Assembly: GCA_020722965.1 (NCBI GenBank)
Contig: DYJT01000007.1
Coordinates: forward strand, 1-64,000
Source of the DNA: Brachyspira murdochii
Lineage (GTDB): Bacteria > Spirochaetota > JAAYUW01
Length of the DNA stretch: 64,000 nucleotides
Direction: 5' to 3'
The notes beneath the pieces are model-generated. The model did not search any database. It worked only from the letters and a program-made list of their open reading frames with translations, and was not told the origin of the DNA. Positions within the stretch are counted from its first letter, which is position 1. Every line of letters begins with the position of its first letter. A program made the position numbers and the translations under genes. Below, piece after piece: positions 57,915-64,000 of the stretch.

Positions 57915-58896
57915 ACTTCTGTAATTTTTGGTGCCAGCTATAGGCAGTTTTTATTATATCCTCAAGTTTAAATTTAGGGTTCCAACCCAGTGTTTTTTTT
58001 ATTTTTTCTGATGAAGCTATCAAAACGGGTGGATCCCCTTCTCTTCTTTCCCCTATCTTATAATTAACTTTTTTGCCGGTTATCTTTTCGACAGTATCTA
58101 TGATTTGCTTTACAGAATAACCTTTTTCAGAACCAAGATTGAATACTGTTGAAATACCTCCATTATTTAAATATTCCATCGCTAAAATGTGAGCATCCAG
58201 AAGATCTATAACATGCACATAATCCCTTATACATGTGCCATCTTCGGTAGGATAATCTGAACCATAGATTATAAAAAATTCATCTTTCCCGATTACGACA
58301 TTCAAAACTCTTGGAATAATATGAGTTTCAGGATTATGAGCTTCACCTGTTTCTAAAGTAGGGATTGCACCACTTGCATTAAAATACCTTAAGCAAACAC
58401 TTTTCAGTAAACCCTGTGAAGCTAGATCTGCTAATATATTTTCAACCATATGTTTTGATCTACCATATGGATTTATAGGATCGCACATGCTACTTTCAGA
58501 GATAGGTATATTTTGAGGGATTCCATATACAGCAGCTGTTGAAGAGAATATGAAATTATTTACCTTCCCATCTATACATGATTTTAATAGATTAATTGTC
58601 TTGTATGTATTGTTTTCGTAATATTTAAATGGTGATTTTACAGACTCACCAACCTCTATAAAAGCTGAAAAATGAAATACAGTTTTTATATTATATTTTT
58701 TAATTAGACTTAAAACCGAATCATAATCACCAATATCATATTTGAATAACCTGAATCCTTCGATAAATTCTTCTTTCCCTTTAGAAAGATTATCAACAAT
58801 AATTGGATCTATCCCCTTTTTTCTTAAATAATGACAAAAGGTGCTTCCGATATATCCAGCGCCACCACATACCAATATACCCTGCTTTTCAGACAT
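57901..58896 (-). CDS. galE: UDP-glucose 4-epimerase GalE
   Basis: The enzyme interconverts UDP-glucose and UDP-galactose, feeding polysaccharide or glycolipid synthesis. The frame opens at 58911, but GGGAG sits five bases before the ATG at 58896, giving 331 residues. The NAD site GGAGYIGST, the SSTAAVYG strand and the catalytic Y-x-x-x-K in [11 protein letters not shown] are all present, as is the C-terminal [11 protein letters not shown]. Its last 14 bases overlap the end of the convergent MCP gene. Confidence 0.95.
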   Translation of the reverse strand: MSEKQGILVCGGAGYIGSTFCHYLRKKGIDPIIVDNLSKGKEEFIEGFRLFKYDIGDYDSVLSLIKKYNIKTVFHFSAFIEVGESVKSPFKYYENNTYKTINLLKSCIDGKVNNFIFSSTAAVYGIPQNIPISESSMCDPINPYGRSKHMVENILADLASQGLLKSVCLRYFNASGAIPTLETGEAHNPETHIIPRVLNVVIGKDEFFIIYGSDYPTEDGTCIRDYVHVIDLLDAHILAMEYLNNGGISTVFNLGSEKGYSVKQIIDTVEKITGKKVNYKIGERREGDPPVLIASSEKIKKTLGWNPKFKLEDIIKTAYSWHQKLQKFNFH

Positions 58897-58987
58897 ATTT
58901 ACTCCCAACATAAACTTAAAATATTATTAACCGATGAAAAAATAGTTGAAACCTTGAAAATCACAAAGCCAAAATAAATTAAAAAAA

Positions 58988-61900
58988 CTATTGATTCATT
59001 TTTATTAGATAAAACTCAACTCTTCTATTTCTTCTTCTTCCATCGTCATTCTCATTACTATCTATAGGATTTTGCGATCCCATCCCTTTATATTCTAACC
59101 TTGATTTTGGTATATCATTTTTGACCAGATAATCATATACAGCTTTTGCTCTTTTCTCTGATAATTTTAAATTATATTCAGGATCTCCGGTTGAATCAGT
59201 AAAACCAACAATCAATATTTTGTAATCAGGAAATTTCAATAGTTTTTTTATCAAAAGATCCAATATTTTATAATTTGATTTCTTTAATTTTGCCGAATTA
59301 AAGTCAAACTCAATAGAGTTTATGATTATTTTATAACCAAGATCTGTCTTCATTACAAGAATATCAACGGTAAAATTTTTATTTACAGTAATTTCATTTC
59401 CGGCAAAATCTTTTGCTGTTATTGATAATTCATAGTCGACCGCAGAATCGACAATTGACCCGGCTTCATCTCCAGAACCATCCCATTTAATCTGATTTGT
59501 GATAGTATTGCCTATTGGTTTACTGAACTGAAAAACCTTAAATGGCTTTAAGCTTTTTTTACCACCTTCAAATAACCTATAAATCCTTATTGTGTAAGAA
59601 TCTATTTCGGAAAAATCATTTATGGCATATGTAATAAATAAATTATCCTTTTCTCCATCATTATCTGGGGAAAATAGTTCTGGTTTGATAACCAAATCAA
59701 TTTTTGGTGGGGTTCTGTCTACCGAAACATTTATCTCAGAACTTTCTTTTATACCAGACTGATAATCACAGACTAAAGATATATTATATGTTCCATCATC
59801 TAATTTGTTGCCTGTAAAAAGGTAGGAATTTGAATCTAACTCTATTTTAACAGTTTCGACTATCTGATTTTCACTGTTTTTGATGTAAATGGTTTTCCCG
59901 ATAATCCTGTCCAATGTTTTAGTATCATCGCTGATAATTTTGATTTGGGATTGATCCATAAAGCTGTCATTATTTGGTGATATAGTCTTAAGTTCTGATT
60001 CAAGCTTTATTTTTGGTGTATTTGTAATTAAGTAAATTGAAATACTATTTTCACTCTTATTACCAGCAAGATCGAAACAGGTCAAAACCATTTTATATTC
60101 ACCTTCATTAAAAGATTTCTCCTCGCTTTTACCAGACCACTTAATTTCTCCTACTTGTTCTAATAAATTTTGTTCAAGTATCTTTTTGTTATTATTATCT
60201 ATTATTGAATATAAGGTGTTTGAAATTTTTTCAGAAATTTCATAATTTACTATTACATCATTTGCAAATGGATTTCTTGTAGTAAAATAAGGATTTTCCG
60301 TTGACAATTTTATCCCGGGTGCAGTCAGATCAACAAACAAAACCCTTTTTACAGAAGTTGGCGCATTACCATTATTATAGAAGACCTTAATATAATAAAA
60401 AATCTTTCCTTCAGGTAAAGGCTCTAAAAATTGAATATTTGGTATAAATTTTTGAAAACTCTTTGTTAAAATTATCTTCTTTTCAGAATCTTCAATCAAA
60501 AGATCCATTTGAATTACATTTTCACTATTTTCAGCAAAACAGGTAAAATTAATAATATCATTTCTTTTATCATTATTTGGCGAATAATATGCTATATCTG
60601 AGTTAATGGAGACTTCTTCTGCTTTTCTAACAAGAGTAATAGCTTTAGATTGTACATCTGAAATATTTCCGGCTAAATCCTCTACCTTAAATTCGACAAA
60701 GTAAGAGCCTTGATTTAAATTATTTCCATTAGAATCATTACCGTCCCAGATAAATTGACCATTTTGAATTGATTCGACAGGAAAGGTAATCTTTTGGCCA
60801 TCAGAGCTTACTATTTGTATTTCTACTATCTTGCTATTTTTTTCAATCTCAAATTCGAATTTAATAGTATCCTGAACACCATCTTCATTTGGTGAAAAGG
60901 CAATATATTCTTCTTTTATTGACGCCTGGGGATTTACAGAATCTTTGTATATTTTTATCTCATTAGATTTTGGTTTATTACCACTTATATAGCTTGCAGT
61001 TGCAAAAACTCTGTATTCTCCATCATCAGCCAAATTATTATCATTTTTAATACCATTCCAGTTAAAATTTGTCGCAATATTCTCATTAAAAGTCTTAGAA
61101 TATATTATATTTCCATTGCTATCGGTAATATTGTATGTAAGAGATTGAATTCCTTCTTTGGAGGATATTTCAATTGAAAAATCCACCTGATTTTGTTTAG
61201 AACTCTTATTACTTGAAAAATAAGCAGTTTGGTTTAACAATTTCAGGTTTAATATTTCATAACCGATAACAAGTCTAATCTTTTCCGATTTTTTCTCTAA
61301 AGAGTTGCCGGCATCATCCCAATATTTTAATAAAATAGAATAATTCCCTTCATCTGCTATTTTACCACTATTTGTTTTACCATCCCAATTAAAAAATAAT
61401 TGATTATCATTGATGTTTTTACTGTCAAAATCATAAGTATTGATAATATTATCCTTGGAATCAATAATCTTCAATTCGCATTGACCATTTTCCTCGAAGT
61501 TTTCAAACAAAGATTGTATTTCCAGTTTATCAAGATTCCCATCTTCATTTGGGGAAAATACTAAATCCTTTAATTTTATGTTAAAAGGATCTATTTTTGT
61601 ATCTATCGTAATGTACTTTGGTTCTGATTCTGTTGTATTATATCTTTCGTCCCAGACTGTCGCGATAACTTTATATATGCCATCAGGGGCAATCTGTCCT
61701 TCTAAGTTAGTCCCATCCCATATTATAATTTCTGGGATTTCAACCGCTTTTTTATTTTCAAAAAGACGAGAAAAAATCTTCTGTAATGTAAGATAACTAA
61801 CTTTTCTTACATCCTGACCAATAAATTCTTTAACCTTTTGTTTATCTTGATTAAATATTTCAACCTTCCAACCGGCGATAATACCATTATCTTTGAAATT

Positions 61901-62920
61901 GGTCTTTATATTTATTTCATCTTTTTGTCCATCATAATTTGGAGAAAAAGCATTTCTTGGAGAACTACTCTGGATAGTAATTTCAGCTTTCGGTGCCTGT
62001 GTGTCAACTTTACCAAATGCAAAGGATGTTGTAATAGAATGCTGAATGCCTGTTGATGTAGGTATAAAAGTATAGGAACCGTAAATTGTATTATTTTTAA
62101 CTGGTATTTTAAAAGATATTCCAAGGAAAAACCATGCAGATTCCATCAAGGAAGTCTGTTGAGTACCAAGATTAAATGCAGCTACAATGTCTACATAATC
62201 CAGAATATTAAATATTAAGCCTGTTTTTAGCCCGAACCCTAGTGGGTAAAAGTATAAATATAAGTCAGAATAGGCTTTACTATAAATTATATTCGATATA
62301 TTTAAAAAAGTAAAACTTACTCCAGCTCCAATACCAATTGGTGGTACAGAAACATCTGGCGCACCTGCTAAATCAATTTTTATGGGTAAACCTAAGTTTT
62401 TAATGACAAAAGCATATGAAAACCTTGAAAAAGAAAAACCTATTGGAATATCCCCACCATTAACAACTGTAATACCAAAATCTAAGCCAAAACCAAAACT
62501 TGAAAAATTATTTGTAAAGATATTCAAACCAAAACCAGCATAAAAAGATTCATTAATCATCTTGGAAAAAGAGGTCTTTATTATCGCATAATTTATCGAA
62601 GAATAGTTTCCTATATATGAGCCAAAAATAGAAAGATTACCTATATCGGTTATAAAATTGAAATAGCTAGAAAGATAGAGAAAATTTGTAAATCCACCGA
62701 ATAAAAACGCTCCCTCATCCTGAAATAAAGGTGCCGACAAAGATGGATTTATTAAGAAACTTCCTGTCGAAAATGGTAGACTTAGACCGCCAAAACCAGT
62801 TATAAATAATGAGGTAGCTCCACCTTCTATAAAAACACCATTTGTAAAATCTGCCGAATTAAAAATTATAAAAAATAAAGTTAAAATTATAAGACAGGAT
62901 ATAATCTTAGATCTTTTCAT
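58988..62920 (-). CDS. Giant OmpA-family protein with PorV-like barrel and FlgD-type repeats
   Basis: The 1310-residue product starts with a signal peptide (1 to about 23). Residues about 28-303 look like a PorV/UPF0164-type outer-membrane barrel (GFGLDFGI, IGIGAGVSFTF, GLKTGLIFN). From about 310 to 1180 there are roughly seven repeats of FlgD/Ig-like domains, each marked by a SPN-x-DG-x-x-D motif (SPNYDGQKD, SPNEDGNLD, SPNEDGVQD, SPNNDKRND, SPNNDSFMD, SPDNDGEKD). The last 120 residues are an OmpA peptidoglycan-binding domain (FDFNSAKLKKSNYKIL, GFTDSTGDPEYN, NRRVEFYL). It probably ties the outer membrane to the cell wall. AGAGG precedes ATG. The barrel assignment is by pattern. Confidence 0.82.
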   Translation of the reverse strand: MKRSKIISCLIILTLFFIIFNSADFTNGVFIEGGATSLFITGFGGLSLPFSTGSFLINPSLSAPLFQDEGAFLFGGFTNFLYLSSYFNFITDIGNLSIFGSYIGNYSSINYAIIKTSFSKMINESFYAGFGLNIFTNNFSSFGFGLDFGITVVNGGDIPIGFSFSRFSYAFVIKNLGLPIKIDLAGAPDVSVPPIGIGAGVSFTFLNISNIIYSKAYSDLYLYFYPLGFGLKTGLIFNILDYVDIVAAFNLGTQQTSLMESAWFFLGISFKIPVKNNTIYGSYTFIPTSTGIQHSITTSFAFGKVDTQAPKAEITIQSSSPRNAFSPNYDGQKDEINIKTNFKDNGIIAGWKVEIFNQDKQKVKEFIGQDVRKVSYLTLQKIFSRLFENKKAVEIPEIIIWDGTNLEGQIAPDGIYKVIATVWDERYNTTESEPKYITIDTKIDPFNIKLKDLVFSPNEDGNLDKLEIQSLFENFEENGQCELKIIDSKDNIINTYDFDSKNINDNQLFFNWDGKTNSGKIADEGNYSILLKYWDDAGNSLEKKSEKIRLVIGYEILNLKLLNQTAYFSSNKSSKQNQVDFSIEISSKEGIQSLTYNITDSNGNIIYSKTFNENIATNFNWNGIKNDNNLADDGEYRVFATASYISGNKPKSNEIKIYKDSVNPQASIKEEYIAFSPNEDGVQDTIKFEFEIEKNSKIVEIQIVSSDGQKITFPVESIQNGQFIWDGNDSNGNNLNQGSYFVEFKVEDLAGNISDVQSKAITLVRKAEEVSINSDIAYYSPNNDKRNDIINFTCFAENSENVIQMDLLIEDSEKKIILTKSFQKFIPNIQFLEPLPEGKIFYYIKVFYNNGNAPTSVKRVLFVDLTAPGIKLSTENPYFTTRNPFANDVIVNYEISEKISNTLYSIIDNNNKKILEQNLLEQVGEIKWSGKSEEKSFNEGEYKMVLTCFDLAGNKSENSISIYLITNTPKIKLESELKTISPNNDSFMDQSQIKIISDDTKTLDRIIGKTIYIKNSENQIVETVKIELDSNSYLFTGNKLDDGTYNISLVCDYQSGIKESSEINVSVDRTPPKIDLVIKPELFSPDNDGEKDNLFITYAINDFSEIDSYTIRIYRLFEGGKKSLKPFKVFQFSKPIGNTITNQIKWDGSGDEAGSIVDSAVDYELSITAKDFAGNEITVNKNFTVDILVMKTDLGYKIIINSIEFDFNSAKLKKSNYKILDLLIKKLLKFPDYKILIVGFTDSTGDPEYNLKLSEKRAKAVYDYLVKNDIPKSRLEYKGMGSQNPIDSNENDDGRRRNRRVEFYLIKMNQ

Positions 62921-63083
62921 AATAAACCTCTTTACATCTTATTATATTATTGTGTAAGAGTTTTAATCTATTAAAAACAGTAGACCAGACTATTTAAATA
63001 ATCTATTTAAAATTATAGTTCACATATTTTAATATTTAACATTCTATTAAAATTATAATTTTTAACTTCATGATATGTTTATG

Positions 63084-64000
63084 TTATGCAAATATAATTT
63101 TATTGACAAAATATTGTTGTAAATCTTCAACTTTAACCCTTACCTGTTGCATTGAATCTCTTTCTCTAACAGTTACGGTATCATCCTGTTCGATTGTCTG
63201 AAAATCTACTGTAATACAATAAGGGGTACCAATTTCATCCTGTCTTCTGTAAAGTTTACCTATAGAACCGGTATCATCATATTGTACTGCAAAATTTTTT
63301 GATAAGATATTAAATATCTGCCTTGCCTTTTGTACGATTCTTTCTTCATTTTTTTTAAGAGGTAAGATAGCTACCTTAATAGGAGCAATATTTTCAGGAA
63401 ACCTTAAAACTACTCTTTTTTCATCTTTAACTATCTCTTCATTGTAACAATCTAATAAAATTGCTAAAAGTAATCTTTCGATTCCGCAACTTGGTTCAAT
63501 TACATATGGGGTTATATGAGTGTTACTGTATGGATCAAAATATTTTAATTCAACCTTTGAAAATTCAGAATGCCTTTTAAGATCAAAATCCGTTCTGCTG
63601 GCTATACCCATTAATTCTCCCCATCCCCATGGGAAATTATACTCAATATCGCAGGTTCTATTTGAATAGTGTGATAGTTCTTCTTTACTGTGTTCTCTAA
63701 CCCTCAAATTATCTTTCGATATCCCCAAGCCGGTGATAAAATCGATGAATTCGTTTATCCACCTATCAAAATGAGTGTTTTCTGTCCCTGGAAAAACAAA
63801 ATATTCTATTTCCATCTGCTCAAATTCTCTAGTTCTAAATATAAAATTACCAGGAGTAATCTCGTTCCTGAATGACTTGCCTATCTGAGCAATTCCAAAA
63901 GGAAGTTTTGGCCTACAGGAATTAACTATATTATTGAAATTTACAAATATACCCTGAGCTGTTTCTGGTCTTAAATAGATTTCGTTTGTCTTATCCTCGA
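63084..64000 (-). CDS. glyQS: Glycyl-tRNA synthetase, 5' end beyond the window
   Basis: The reading frame continues without a stop from 63084 to the right edge, so the gene is partial and lacks its N-terminal part. The segment encoded at 63816-64000 reads LRPETAQGIFVNFNNI then GIAQIGKSFRNEITPGNFIF, the motif 2 region of the alpha-2 type class II enzyme; downstream come EIEYFVFPGTE, IEPSCGIERLLLAIL (motif 3) and the anticodon-binding domain with DDTGSIGKLYRRQDEIGTPYCI. The Met at 63815 is internal and not a start. Confidence 0.95.
   Translation of the reverse strand, partial: EDKTNEIYLRPETAQGIFVNFNNIVNSCRPKLPFGIAQIGKSFRNEITPGNFIFRTREFEQMEIEYFVFPGTENTHFDRWINEFIDFITGLGISKDNLRVREHSKEELSHYSNRTCDIEYNFPWGWGELMGIASRTDFDLKRHSEFSKVELKYFDPYSNTHITPYVIEPSCGIERLLLAILLDCYNEEIVKDEKRVVLRFPENIAPIKVAILPLKKNEERIVQKARQIFNILSKNFAVQYDDTGSIGKLYRRQDEIGTPYCITVDFQTIEQDDTVTVRERDSMQQVRVKVEDLQQYFVNKIIFA

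Noticed and set aside
63690-63815. Met at 63815 as start of a 243-residue glycyl-tRNA synthetase fragment
   Set aside because: The frame continues to the window edge and encodes the conserved motif 2 region, so this Met is internal and the gene is simply cut by the window.
1-64000. tRNA, rRNA, insertion sequence, prophage or CRISPR
   Set aside because: All gaps were read on both strands; none contains a tRNA-like cloverleaf, rRNA motif, transposase or phage gene, terminal inverted repeats or regularly spaced repeats.

Overview
The window looks like the chromosome of a low-GC spirochaete, probably anaerobic and motile. The sequence is very AT-rich, by eye about 30% GC or less. Three things point to Spirochaetota: a flagellar gene run in the order fliP-fliQ-fliR-flhB-flhA-flhF-flhG followed by a sigma-28 gene, a FapA-like gene and a second dnaK (close, from memory, to the fliP-to-dnaK1 region of Borrelia); several large outer-membrane or periplasmic proteins of spirochaete style (FecR plus barrel, OmpA with FlgD-like repeats); and a V-type ATPase in place of an F-type one. 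Genus cannot be fixed from sequence alone. A deep-branching AT-rich lineage such as Exilispira/Brevinematales is only a guess. No tRNA, rRNA, CRISPR array, insertion sequence or prophage was found, and no gene-free stretch exceeds 300 bases.

Region 1 (about 1-3605, minus strand) holds two tandem outer-membrane barrel genes of one family, the second with an added FecR domain, closed by a good intrinsic terminator. Region 2 (3781-28133, minus) is one very long run of closely packed genes: yitT-like and phosphofructokinase, then the flagellar export apparatus (fliP, fliQ, fliR, flhB, flhA), the flagellar placement GTPase/ATPase pair flhF/flhG, two unrecognised membrane-anchored proteins, sigma-28, a FapA-like protein, two small proteins, an Hsp70 and its J-domain partner, and a full chemotaxis set (cheW, cheR, a degenerate cheC-like gene, cheD, cheA, cheY, cheB). 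Assembly, sigma control and signalling of the flagellum are therefore probably co-expressed. A run of nine G directly before the fliP start codon is the most striking regulatory oddity.

Region 3 (28429-34174) carries metabolic and proteolytic genes: a long-chain acyl-CoA synthetase, a secernin/C69 peptidase, and the TldD/PmbA protease pair. Region 4 (34303-43445, plus) is a second complete chemotaxis operon behind a perfect sigma-70 promoter: cheA, cheY, cheW, an MCP, a strongly divergent MCP-like membrane protein, cheR, cheD and cheB. Region 5 (43448-52341, minus) is a nine-gene V-type ATPase operon in the Thermus/Enterococcus order G-I-K-E-C-F-A-B-D, with sodium-site residues conserved in the K subunit.

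Region 6 (52474-64000) holds a lone response regulator, the B12-dependent ribonucleotide reductase NrdJ, a large MCP with a Cache-like domain after its signalling domain, UDP-glucose 4-epimerase, a 1310-residue OmpA-type surface protein, and the 3' part of glycyl-tRNA synthetase running off the right edge. No single new system stands out. The best leads are the unusual chemotaxis proteins, the chaperone pair inside the motility operon, and the poly-G tract at fliP.
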